Below are positions 1-5,711 of a stretch of 9,450 nt of DNA, one piece after another. The first letter of the stretch is position 1; the number at the start of each line of letters is the position of its first letter. This DNA is from Planctomycetota bacterium (GTDB lineage: Bacteria; Planctomycetota; Brocadiia; Brocadiales; Bathyanammoxibiaceae), in NCBI GenBank assembly GCA_030623665.1, contig JAUXLO010000059.1:1-9450 (forward strand). Reading direction: 5' to 3'. The position numbers and the translations under genes were made by a program. The notes under the pieces were generated by a model that had not been told where the DNA came from, did not search any database, and saw only the letters and a program-made list of their open reading frames with translations.

Positions 1-158
1 ATGGCCTCCTCGTACTTGCCCGAGTCCGATAGGTCCGCGCCTCTGTTTAGCCATCCAGCGGCATCCTGTGCCCGGACAATCTGCGAGCAGATTAGCATGA
101 AGGTTATCATTGTGGAAAGGATTAAGGATTTGCTCGACCACATTTTAATGTCCGTCAT
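1..158 (-). CDS. secreted TPR-repeat protein, N-terminal part only (cut by the window edge)
   Basis: The first 52 codons of a gene that runs off the left edge. Read from the ATG at 158-156, residues 1-30 form a signal peptide: a polar start with Lys5 and Lys10, a hydrophobic core around residues 11-28, and a V-R-A/Q cleavage site after Ala30. The mature part begins with AAGWLNRGADLSDSGKYEEA, which has the spacing of a tetratricopeptide helix pair (W/L/G/A/Y/A). The product is therefore probably an exported scaffold or protein-binding TPR protein; its partner cannot be told. A purine-rich GGGAGGGG (168-161) lies 2 bases before the ATG, close but usable; a second ATG five codons in is the alternative start. 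The opposite-strand reading of 1-237 looks like a shadow, with no domain and no ribosome site. The gene faces the same way as ahbAB but is separated from it by about 150 bp and a REP-like element, so it is probably a separate unit. Confidence 0.72.
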   Translation of the reverse strand, partial: MTDIKMWSSKSLILSTMITFMLICSQIVRAQDAAGWLNRGADLSDSGKYEEA

Positions 159-190
159 TACCCCTCCCGATCGTTGGGTAGTTTGTACGG

Positions 191-217
191 TGCGTCAAGG
201 CAGCACACACTGCGTCA
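191..217. repeat. short direct repeat TGCGTCA, 20-bp period
   Basis: TGCGTCA occurs at 191-197 and again at 211-217, exactly two helical turns apart. It lies 33-59 bp upstream of the TPR gene start on the minus strand, where a regulator site would be expected. The repeat is only 7 bp, so chance is a real possibility. Confidence 0.2.
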
Positions 218-233
218 CCACAAGGTATTTTTT

Positions 234-286
234 GTAGGGGCAGGTCTTCAGACCTGTCCGCATCGGCACGTTGAGACCTACCCTAC
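234..286. repeat. REP-like palindromic element with GTAG head, inverted pair
   Basis: The element starts with GTAG (234-237), followed by a 9-bp stem (238-246 with 251-259, one G-U pair) closed by a TTCA loop. Its right end at 274-286 reads AGACCTACCCTAC. The reverse complement, GTAGGGTAGGTCT, matches the left end GTAGGGGCAGGTCT apart from one small indel/mismatch, so the 53 bp is bounded by near-identical inverted ends. A GTAG tetranucleotide before an imperfect palindrome is the hallmark of REP sequences mobilised by RAYT transposases (TnpA-REP); that link is inferred. It sits between ahbB and the TPR gene. Neither orientation shows a T tract after the stem, so it is not a standard terminator, though it could protect or attenuate mRNA. 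Confidence 0.6.
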
Positions 287-306
287 GTGACTTTAGTGCC
301 GGGCGT

Positions 307-768
307 TCAAATCCTTGTCCCTGTCTTCTTAAACTCCTTTTCGCTGTAGAGGATTACGTAGTCGTTGAGTCCGGTCTTTTCTTTTATAGCCTCTATCACT
401 TGCTCGCAGTCCTCGTCGGTGTAGCCGTGGATCATGGTGAACGTGTTGTACGGCCAGTCGGGGAACGTGGGTCGTTCGTAGCAGTGGGTGACCTCCGGGA
501 AGCCGGCCATGATTGGCCCGACCTCGTCAACACGCTCCGGCGGAACCCTCCAAACGGTCATGGCGTTTGAGGTTATGCCTATCTTGCGGTGGGCGACGGA
601 TGCGGCAAAGCGCCGAATCTTTTTCTCTTCCATCAGCCTCTTTAGCCGGCTGATGACATCATCCTCGGAGAGCCCCAGCGCATTTGCGACCTCCTGATAC
701 GGCTTCTCCGTGAGCGGGATGCCGTCCTGGATGTGTTTGATTAATTTTATGTCGGTTTCATCGGCCAT
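307..768 (-). CDS. ahbB: siroheme decarboxylase subunit AhbB (NirL/H-like)
   Basis: A 153-residue protein of the AsnC/Lrp-like fold that acts as an enzyme, not a regulator. With AhbA it removes two acetate carboxyl groups from siroheme to give 12,18-didecarboxysiroheme, the branch point to heme b (via AhbC/AhbD) or heme d1. The N-terminal winged helix spans about residues 4-55 and ends in the K-x-I-R-R-F-A-A-S segment typical of AhbB. The RAM-like domain that follows holds NAMTVWRVPPERV (68-80), FPEVTHCYERP (90-100, His95), WPYNTFTMIHG (105-115, His114) and the C-terminal EFKKTGTRI. The WPYN..TMIHG and EFKKT motifs separate AhbB from AhbA and from true Lrp regulators. It follows ahbA after 9 bp, so the two are co-transcribed and presumably form a heterodimer. 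Only a distant purine run (AGGGAGA inside the end of ahbA) could serve as ribosome site, so coupling to ahbA translation is likely. Confidence 0.88.
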   Translation of the reverse strand: MADETDIKLIKHIQDGIPLTEKPYQEVANALGLSEDDVISRLKRLMEEKKIRRFAASVAHRKIGITSNAMTVWRVPPERVDEVGPIMAGFPEVTHCYERPTFPDWPYNTFTMIHGYTDEDCEQVIEAIKEKTGLNDYVILYSEKEFKKTGTRI

Positions 769-777
769 GATGGGTTA

Positions 778-1254
778 CTAATCTCCCTGATATATGTTGA
801 ACCTTACGCCGATCTTGAACTTCTTTGTGGTTGGCAGGTTTCTTACCACCAGTCCGGTCTTGTCCTCGATTTCCTTCAGATTTTTCTCCAGGGATTCTTT
901 GTCTGGTGCGGACATGGTGAACCAGACATTGTAGGGGATTTGCTTATTCCTGCCCTTTCGGAGGTAATTGTGTGAGACCCCGGTATATGCGTTTATCAGC
1001 CCTGCGACCTCTTCAATTCGGTCTTCCGGGACGTTCATGGCCATGAGGCCGCCGGTGTTGCCCATCGCCTTGGTATCTATTATGGGCCCCAGTCTGCGAA
1101 TTACCTTGTTCTCTACCATGGCCCTCACCCGCTGGAGCACCTCAGGCTCTTCGAGGGAGAGCTGTTCTGCCAGGGTGTGGAATGGTCTGGGGGTGAGGGG
1201 GAAGGTGGACTGTATCTCCTGCAGTATCCTTTTGTCTATGTTGTCCAGCGTCAT
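778..1254 (-). CDS. ahbA: siroheme decarboxylase subunit AhbA (NirD/G-like)
   Basis: A 158-residue AsnC/Lrp-fold protein, the partner of the downstream AhbB in siroheme decarboxylation. The winged-helix part (about 5-55) includes FPLTPRPFHTLAEQLSL, the F-P-L-x-x-R-P-F/Y signature of this family, and ends with VIRRLGPIID. The second domain has the MAMNVPEDRIEEVAGLIN segment (71-88), VSHNYLRKG (93-101) and PYNVWFTM (107-114), matching the HNY.R and YN.WFT motifs of AhbA/NirD-type subunits. It ends TGLVVRNLPTTKKFKIGVRF, where Lrp regulators would have an effector-binding tail. The gene starts 53 bp after the sulfite-reductase-like gene. No convincing Shine-Dalgarno precedes the ATG. No ahbC, ahbD, nirJ or nirF lies in the window, so whether the product goes to heme b or heme d1 cannot be decided. 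The very high heme c demand of the genes to the right makes either plausible. Confidence 0.87.
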   Translation of the reverse strand: MTLDNIDKRILQEIQSTFPLTPRPFHTLAEQLSLEEPEVLQRVRAMVENKVIRRLGPIIDTKAMGNTGGLMAMNVPEDRIEEVAGLINAYTGVSHNYLRKGRNKQIPYNVWFTMSAPDKESLEKNLKEIEDKTGLVVRNLPTTKKFKIGVRFNIYQGD

Positions 1255-1307
1255 TTGGGGTCTTATCTAGTTATACTGAGGTAGCCGATGGGATAATTAT
1301 ACACACG

Positions 1308-2027
1308 TTAAGCCACTTCTTTGAGGGCCTTCCTGAGTTCTTCCAGGAAGGGCTTTCTTATCAGGAATTCATAGAGGTTGCGTCCTTTTCCTGCCAGAAT
1401 CCTTTCTGCACAGATTTCAAGGGCCTTCAGCACCTGCTCCTCCGTAGCGTGTTCCATGAGTTGTACGGCAAAACGTGGGTGCCTGCCTATCTTGCCGCCG
1501 AGCACGATGGAATATCCCTTCTTGTCGAGCTTTATCGAACCTGTAGGGCAGACCCTTGCGCAGAGACCGCACTTCATGCACTTCTCCTGGTCTATGATTA
1601 CCGTCTTGTCTTCCTTCAAGGTTATGGCCGCATCCCTGCACGCCTTTAGGCACTTCCTGCATAGAGTGCACTCGCAGCTCGGGTCCACGACGACACTCTC
1701 CTGCGCGATGACGCCAAAGTCCTTTATCTGAGGCGTGGAGCAACTGTTGGGGCAGCCGGCAACGGCCGTCTTGAACGTCATGTGGGGTAAAATCCTGCCG
1801 GGAATCTTGTCATAGAGCCTCGGGTTGAAGGATAGTTCGTCCAGTTTTCCCTTAATCTCTCGGGCCAGGGGCCTGGGCGCCTTCAGGAGGAAGGGACAAC
1901 TTACCTCCTCGCCGCGACACGACTTGGTGCTAAAGAGGATTGCCTTGCCGTCCTTTGTTACGTATTTCTCATACTTTCTCAGGACGGATAGCTTATCTTC
2001 CTGTTGTATTGTTTGACTTGGATTCAT
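1308..2027 (-). CDS. small siroheme/4Fe-4S sulfite-reductase-like protein with two ferredoxin clusters (dSiR-like)
   Basis: At 239 residues this is only the C-terminal catalytic half found in sulfite/nitrite reductases. C37 and C44 (in CRGEEVSC) plus C92 and C96 (in AVAGCPNSCSTPQIKDFG) give the four cysteines that bind the siroheme-coupled 4Fe-4S cluster; the GCPNSC.xPQIKD segment is diagnostic. A ferredoxin domain follows with two full CxxCxxCxxxC sets, C120/C123/C126/C130 and C150/C153/C156/C160. The N-terminal half-repeat of full-length enzymes is absent. This resembles the small dissimilatory sulfite-reductase-like proteins (dSiR-LP) of methanogens and other anaerobes and AsrC. The spacing of the first pair is C-X6-C instead of the usual C-X5-C, which may alter the site. 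It leads an operon with ahbA and ahbB, so it may use or carry siroheme. The reaction (sulfite, nitrite or none) cannot be inferred. It is probably cytoplasmic, with no signal peptide. The ATG lacks a Shine-Dalgarno and lies about 9 bases from the predicted transcript start. Confidence 0.82.
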   Translation of the reverse strand: MNPSQTIQQEDKLSVLRKYEKYVTKDGKAILFSTKSCRGEEVSCPFLLKAPRPLAREIKGKLDELSFNPRLYDKIPGRILPHMTFKTAVAGCPNSCSTPQIKDFGVIAQESVVVDPSCECTLCRKCLKACRDAAITLKEDKTVIIDQEKCMKCGLCARVCPTGSIKLDKKGYSIVLGGKIGRHPRFAVQLMEHATEEQVLKALEICAERILAGKGRNLYEFLIRKPFLEELRKALKEVA

Positions 2028-2042
2028 GATGGCAAATTATTT

Positions 2043-2071
2043 ATTCTAGTGGTTATCATTATTAAGGTCAA
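2043..2071 (-). promoter_or_regulatory. sigma70-like promoter of the dSiR-like/ahbA/ahbB operon
   Basis: On the minus strand TTGACC (2071-2066) and TAGAAT (2048-2043) are separated by exactly 17 bp, each matching five of six consensus bases. The predicted transcript start falls near 2036, leaving a leader of about 9 bases before the ATG at 2027 and no room for a ribosome site. Translation would be nearly leaderless. Confidence 0.6.
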
Positions 2072-2134
2072 TTACTAAATCCATGGGTGGCGCTTGTAGC
2101 GGCGGAGCGGTCCTGCCCAACAGAGGACATCGTG

Positions 2135-2173
2135 GGTGGGCTTTTGGTGTAGAAAACCGCATGGCAGCCCACC
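2135..2173 (-). terminator. weak inverted repeat after the YyaL-type gene, possible terminator
   Basis: GGTGGGCT (2135-2142) pairs perfectly with AGCCCACC (2166-2173), an 8-bp GC-rich stem with a 23-base loop. It begins 3 bp beyond the stop of the YyaL-type gene on the minus strand. No U tract follows, so it is at best a non-canonical terminator or an mRNA 3' end structure. The separate promoter at 2043-2071 supports a transcription break here. Confidence 0.3.
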
Positions 2174-2176
2174 TTA

Positions 2177-3973
2177 TTATCCCTTGATAAAGTCTCTAAG
2201 CTCTTTGGGGGTGCGCATGGGCGGGGAGCAGGCACCTTCGCGGCAGCCGTAGGCCAGGGGTTCTTCTGCGGGCGGGTATGTTATAGGGCCTATTTCCAGG
2301 GGGTCACTCTCGGGGTCAAGTACCTGAATGACCTTCCACGGCAGGAATATGCTCAGCCCTTCCTTATGTAGGGCTGCTGTACGCGGGTCCCTTTTCGGAC
2401 CGATAATGGTAATCTGGATGGGATGGTTAATATACTCTCTGACCGCCAGGGCATAGGAGGCGGCCTGTATCGAGTAATCTGGAAAGACATTAAGAAGGGT
2501 TTTTAGGGTCGTACCCGAAAGCTTATGAAAGTTTTCTTTTCCTGTGAGGTAGAAAAGCCTGTTCAAGACCCGTACGGCCTGGGCGTTTTCTATAAGCGGT
2601 TTTTCCCTGAAGGTCAAGTTACCTATGCGGGCGCTGCCTTCGGGGATGTCAAAGAAGCCTCCTTTATGCCTATCCCACAGGTCCTTTATTACACAGTTTA
2701 TGATATCTGCTGCTGCTTCGAGGTATTTCCTATTTGAAGTCGTCTCGTAGGCGGAGGTCAGGGCATCTGCCATATAAACCTGGTCTACCAGCAACCCCTT
2801 TAGCTCTGCTTCTTTGCCGTCCGCGATGTAGTGGTACATACCTGTGCCGGCTTGATAGGCCTTGTCTGTCAAGAGTTCCAGGGCGTTAATGGCCCTGTTC
2901 AGGTATGTCTCTCTGCCGAGTGCCTGGTAGGCGCGTATGTATTGAGATATGACCATGCCGTTCCAGTTGGTGTAAATGTGTGTATCAATCTTAGGTGGGT
3001 GCTCTTTTTCTCTGGCCTTGGCATCTAGCCTATAATATTCTTCATCTGCGTCCTGGCTGCCGTAAAAGCCTCCCCCAGGGGAAGAGAGGTTGATGTCGAT
3101 GTATGACATGATGCCTTCTGCAATCTCTCGGTAGCTTTCTTTACCTGTAACCTGGTAGCCGAGCAGATAGTCTTTAAGGAGTGAGGCGTTGCCCTCCAGC
3201 ATCTTCTCGTAATGAGGTTCAGACCAATCCGACCTGGTGGAGTAGCGGAAGAAGCCTTTTTCGACTTTGTCCCAGAGTGCACTTTCCATCATGCTGTCCA
3301 GGCTCTTTGCAGCCATATCCAGGAGTTCTTTATCGCCCCTTATGTGGTATTCACTGAGCAGTAACTCTATGACCTCCTGCTGAGGGAATTTTGGCTCTTT
3401 ACCGAAGCCTCCATGAATGGGGTCGAACAAGCCTTTTATAGTGCCGATCACCTGGACAGGTATATCTTCCGTTGGTTCACCTTCCGGTATCTGTTGGCTC
3501 TCTCTGTCTAAACTCTTCCTCACCTTTGATTGGGCGATGGTGGCGTAGAGTTCTCCTTTGTGGGTAGCGTAGTACTTGCGTACATTCCCGGCGAGCTGTT
3601 TAAAGTCGTTGGGTTGCATATAGGTGCCGCTGACTATGGTGTCACCCGTAGGTGTTAGGAAGGTGTTGGTGGGCCATCCGCCTGCCAGGTAACGGCTCTG
3701 TATATGTGGGTTCTTGTCGGCATCCACCCTAACGGGTATGAAGTCTCGGTTAAGGAGCTTGATTACTTCTGGGTCTGACAGCGTAGTTTCGTCAAAGACA
3801 TGGCACCAGTGACACCACACAGCGCCTATGCTCAAGAAAACGGGTTTATTTTCCTTCCGGGCCAGGTTGAAGGTGTCATCGTCCCAGTGATGCCAGTTAA
3901 TAAGATGGGCCTGATTTGGTCTGGGGGAAAAGTGATGCTCTTTTTTCGCTTTTGGGGTCTTTTTTTCAGTCAC
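2177..3973 (-). CDS. YyaL-family thioredoxin-fold/six-hairpin protein (DUF255)
   Basis: A 598-residue protein with an N-terminal DUF255 (thioredoxin-like) domain and a C-terminal alpha/alpha-barrel of the six-hairpin or N-acylglucosamine-2-epimerase type. The first domain (about 20-170) has INWHHWDDDTFNLARKENKP, LSIGAVWCHWCHVFDETTL with the CxxC pair C54/C57, VRVDADKNP and GGWPTNTFLTPTGD, all family landmarks. Later segments include NWNGMVISQYIRAYQALG and a C-terminal YGCREGACSPPMRTPKELRD, like the conserved YyaL tail. Family members are usually somewhat longer (near 650-700). Bacterial relatives have no settled function; a redox or protein-folding role is suggested by CxxC. No signal peptide is visible, so a cytoplasmic location is likely. 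The start is GTG (3973-3971), chosen because an in-frame TAA lies 11 codons upstream with no ATG between, and the first ATG after it would cut into the domain. There is no ribosome site. It diverges from the Rieske operon; a link to heme-protein maturation is only suggestive. Confidence 0.85.
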   Translation of the reverse strand: MTEKKTPKAKKEHHFSPRPNQAHLINWHHWDDDTFNLARKENKPVFLSIGAVWCHWCHVFDETTLSDPEVIKLLNRDFIPVRVDADKNPHIQSRYLAGGWPTNTFLTPTGDTIVSGTYMQPNDFKQLAGNVRKYYATHKGELYATIAQSKVRKSLDRESQQIPEGEPTEDIPVQVIGTIKGLFDPIHGGFGKEPKFPQQEVIELLLSEYHIRGDKELLDMAAKSLDSMMESALWDKVEKGFFRYSTRSDWSEPHYEKMLEGNASLLKDYLLGYQVTGKESYREIAEGIMSYIDINLSSPGGGFYGSQDADEEYYRLDAKAREKEHPPKIDTHIYTNWNGMVISQYIRAYQALGRETYLNRAINALELLTDKAYQAGTGMYHYIADGKEAELKGLLVDQVYMADALTSAYETTSNRKYLEAAADIINCVIKDLWDRHKGGFFDIPEGSARIGNLTFREKPLIENAQAVRVLNRLFYLTGKENFHKLSGTTLKTLLNVFPDYSIQAASYALAVREYINHPIQITIIGPKRDPRTAALHKEGLSIFLPWKVIQVLDPESDPLEIGPITYPPAEEPLAYGCREGACSPPMRTPKELRDFIKG

Positions 3974-3985
3974 TTTTGCACGTAT

Positions 3986-4015
3986 AATGTACGCACTTCT
4001 GGGTTAGTAGACCAA
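3986..4015 (-). promoter_or_regulatory. candidate promoter of the YyaL-type gene
   Basis: On the minus strand TTGGTC (4015-4010) and TACATT (3991-3986) lie 18 bp apart. The transcript would start around 3979, about 6 bases before the GTG start codon, again almost leaderless as in the neighbouring siroheme operon. Confidence 0.35.
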
Positions 4016-4068
4016 GATAGCCCAATATGTCGGTGATTGCAAGCGTATTTGACCGGTGCTGTGCGCAC

Positions 4069-4106
4069 ACTTGGGTACACAAATGTGTGTACTTGGGTGT
4101 ACAAAT
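4069..4106. promoter_or_regulatory. tandem 16-bp repeats with embedded perfect inverted repeat, probable operator
   Basis: ACTTGGGTACACAAAT (4069-4084) is repeated at 4091-4106 as ACTTGGGTGTACAAAT, 14 of 16 bases identical and offset by 22 bp, about two helical turns. Overlapping both copies is a perfect inverted repeat, GTACACA (4075-4081) and TGTGTAC (4086-4092), with a 4-bp centre. Such phased, symmetric sites are typical of dimeric regulator binding, but no known consensus is recognised. The site is about 100 bp upstream of the YyaL-type start and about 200 bp upstream of the Rieske promoter candidate, so it could serve either direction. Confidence 0.5.
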
Positions 4107-4162
4107 ATAACTGTCTGATAAAAATAAACTTGTGTTCTACGCAACTGCCTTTGTCAATTATA

Positions 4163-4179
4163 TGTAACATGTTGTAACA
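4163..4179. repeat. TGTAACA direct repeat with 10-bp period
   Basis: TGTAACA occurs at 4163-4169 and 4173-4179, one helical turn apart, with the 8-bp palindrome AACATGTT (4166-4173) between them. This could be a second regulator site in the divergent region, upstream of the Rieske promoter candidate. No known factor is recognised. Confidence 0.3.
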
Positions 4180-4276
4180 AGTGCATGTCAGGTGGCCATT
4201 TGTTTGATTTTGCCCGTATTTATAAGTATTGTGCTTTCACCATGATATGTGTGCTGTGGGGCCATAAAAATGCCGA

Positions 4277-4306
4277 TTGGCTTCTCTCCCAAACATCCAA
4301 TAGAAT
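4277..4306 (+). promoter_or_regulatory. candidate promoter of the Rieske/cytochrome b operon
   Basis: TTGGCT (4277-4282) and TAGAAT (4301-4306) with an 18-bp spacer give a plausible sigma70-like promoter. TAGAAT is the same -10 hexamer used by the siroheme operon. The transcript would start near 4313 and have a leader of about 85 bases containing the hairpin at 4344-4364. Confidence 0.4.
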
Positions 4307-4343
4307 GGTATGGCAATTGCGTCTCTTTTGACTCTTGGCGTAT

Positions 4344-4364
4344 AGGGCTAGCTCCCTTAGCCCT
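4344..4364 (+). promoter_or_regulatory. leader hairpin upstream of the Rieske gene
   Basis: AGGGCTA (4344-4350) pairs perfectly with TAGCCCT (4358-4364) across a 7-base loop, 33 bases before the Rieske ATG and 21 bases before its ribosome site (GGAG, 4386-4389). There is no U tract, so it is not a terminator. It may stabilise the mRNA or affect translation initiation. Confidence 0.4.
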
Positions 4365-4397
4365 GAATCTTAGGGGGTTAACGCTGGAGAAAATGAT

Positions 4398-4901
4398 ATG
4401 GCGGCAGGAGTAGAAGATAAGGAATATGTGGCAGGAAGTACGTGGACGACCCGTAGGAGTTTCTTCACGTATGCCGGATGGGCCATTTTTCTGGGCACGA
4501 CTCTGGCATTTGTGGCCAAGATGTTTAGCTTTACGGGTTTTTTCTTCCCTAAGGTGCTATTTGAACCCTCAAAGAAGTTTCCTGTTGGATACCCAGCTGA
4601 CTTTCCTGACCATAGTGTGGTAACCATTAAGGCACGGAGAGTATTCGTTGAAAGGGATGGCAATGATTTTATCGCCATTTCAATGATATGCCAACACTTA
4701 GGTTGTGCGGTGCACTGGACGGAGGAGAAGGGCGTGTTTGAGTGTCCTTGTCACGGGAGTAAATATTATAGGGACGGTGTCAACTTTGCGGGACCGGCGC
4801 CCAGGCCCCTGTACCACTTCGAGATGCACGTGTCCGATGAGGGCAAACTGATAGTGGATACAAGCCAGATAGTGGAGCGCGATACGGTACTGACTATTTA
4901 A
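4398..4901 (+). CDS. Rieske 2Fe-2S protein of a bc-type complex
   Basis: The 167-residue high-potential iron-sulfur subunit, which takes the first electron from quinol at the Qo site and passes it to cytochrome c. TTRRSFF (17-23) is a twin-arginine export motif, followed by one transmembrane anchor (about 24-45). The Rieske fold carries both binding boxes, CQHLGC (98-103) and CPCHGS (116-121): C98, H100, C116 and H119 bind the cluster, while C103 and C118 make the supporting disulfide. Ser121 and Tyr123 correspond to the residues that raise the potential of the cluster in bc1/b6f proteins. Length fits a minimal bacterial Rieske subunit. The ATG has GGAG 8 bases upstream. It is the first gene of the operon and ends 12 bp before the cytochrome b gene. 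In anammox bacteria the soluble domain would face the anammoxosome lumen (inferred). Confidence 0.95.
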   Translation: MAAGVEDKEYVAGSTWTTRRSFFTYAGWAIFLGTTLAFVAKMFSFTGFFFPKVLFEPSKKFPVGYPADFPDHSVVTIKARRVFVERDGNDFIAISMICQHLGCAVHWTEEKGVFECPCHGSKYYRDGVNFAGPAPRPLYHFEMHVSDEGKLIVDTSQIVERDTVLTI

Positions 4902-4913
4902 AGGGAGTATGGC

Positions 4914-5687
4914 ATGATTCCCGACCTTAATAAGGTTAAAGACGTTATTACGAAAAATAATATTTGGAAGTCCATATTCCGGCATGGATACGAGGATACG
5001 CCCAGGAACCGTGTGCTCCATATAGTCGGCAACGTATGGATGCACATCCATCCGCTTACAGTAAGAAAGAACAGCTTAAAGATAAGTTACACGTTCTGTC
5101 TGGGCGGTTTGACCTTTTTTATCTTTTTCTTTGAGACCCTTACCGGCATACTCTTGATGTTTTACTATACCCCGGACGTGAACCGCGCCTATGCGGACAT
5201 GATCGACCTGAGCAATAACGCAGCACCCTTTGGAAGGCTTTTGAGGAATACCCACCGTTGGGCGGGTCACGCCATGGTAATAACGGTATGTTTCCACATG
5301 TTAAGGGTGTTTCTGACGGGCGCTTATAAGTCACCGAGGCAGTTTAATTGGGTGCTTGGCGTAGTGCTGCTGGTACTGACATTGCTCTTGAGTTTTACCG
5401 GCTACCTGCTGCCCTGGGACCAGTTGGGATACTGGGCTATAACGGTTGGGACTAATATGGCCGGGGCCACACCCTTTATCGGCTATCAAGGGCCGTTTGC
5501 CGACTTATTCGGTTTTAGCGTCGATAATGACCTTCGTTTTGCGCTTCTGGGTGGGACGTCCATCCAGGCGCCGGCGCTTCTTCGTGCCTACGTATGGCAT
5601 TGTCTAGCCCTTCCTGGCCTGGCAGGTGGGTTGATGATATTGCATTTCTGGCGCGTGAGGAAGGATGGATTCTCAGGACAACTGTAG
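4914..5687 (+). CDS. cytochrome b6-like subunit (N-terminal half of cytochrome b)
   Basis: A 257-residue, four-helix diheme cytochrome b with transmembrane helices at about 57-83, 113-137, 143-165 and 223-247. Heme ligands are H114/H128 on the second helix and H229/H244 on the fourth. The 14-residue gap in the second pair is the b6 type (13 in mitochondrial cytochrome b). [17 protein letters not shown] (163-179) is the conserved Qo-site segment, and the end [13 protein letters not shown] resembles cytochrome b6. Cys62 in FCLGG sits where Cys35 of chloroplast cytochrome b6 (YCLGG) covalently holds heme c_i/c_n, so an extra Qi-side heme is likely (inferred). The N-terminus is about 20-25 residues longer than plant b6. 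AAGGGAG lies 6 bases before the ATG. The C-terminal half is encoded separately, as in b6f complexes. Confidence 0.95.
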   Translation: MIPDLNKVKDVITKNNIWKSIFRHGYEDTPRNRVLHIVGNVWMHIHPLTVRKNSLKISYTFCLGGLTFFIFFFETLTGILLMFYYTPDVNRAYADMIDLSNNAAPFGRLLRNTHRWAGHAMVITVCFHMLRVFLTGAYKSPRQFNWVLGVVLLVLTLLLSFTGYLLPWDQLGYWAITVGTNMAGATPFIGYQGPFADLFGFSVDNDLRFALLGGTSIQAPALLRAYVWHCLALPGLAGGLMILHFWRVRKDGFSGQL

Positions 5688-5711
5688 GGCCAAAGAGGGA
5701 GAGAAAAAAAC

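Larger units (their letters stand above)
3974..4397. other. 424-bp divergent control region, no gene
   Basis: This AT-rich stretch separates the leftward YyaL-type gene from the rightward Rieske operon. It contains no convincing gene: the 66-codon minus-strand reading frame at 3970-4170 has no ribosome site or recognisable domain. What it does hold is a minus-strand promoter candidate, two sets of phased short repeats, a palindromic GTGCGCAC (4061-4068), a plus-strand promoter candidate and a leader hairpin, each listed separately. Confidence 0.7.

Noticed and set aside
1..237. Plus-strand 78-codon reading frame
   Set aside because: It has no domain or ribosome site, runs into the REP-like element, and overlaps a minus-strand frame with a good signal peptide and TPR start.
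307..1254. AsnC/Lrp-family transcription regulators
   Set aside because: The fold is Lrp-like, but the WPYN..TMIHG, EFKKT, FPLTPRPF and HNYLR motifs and the tandem arrangement mark siroheme decarboxylase subunits.
1296..1301. TATAAT on the minus strand between the dSiR-like gene and ahbA, possible internal promoter
   Set aside because: No acceptable -35 hexamer lies at 16-18 bp, and the short gap favours co-transcription.
1308..2027. Full assimilatory or dissimilatory sulfite reductase
   Set aside because: Only one catalytic half is present in 239 residues, and the partner DsrB-like or AsrA/B genes are absent.
2110..2128. Small inverted repeat GTCCT/AGGAC in the gap downstream of the YyaL-type gene
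   Set aside because: With only 5 paired bases and no associated T tract it is likely chance.
3970..4170. 66-codon minus-strand reading frame in the divergent region
   Set aside because: It has no ribosome site, its composition is atypical and it overlaps the repeats and promoter; it looks like chance.
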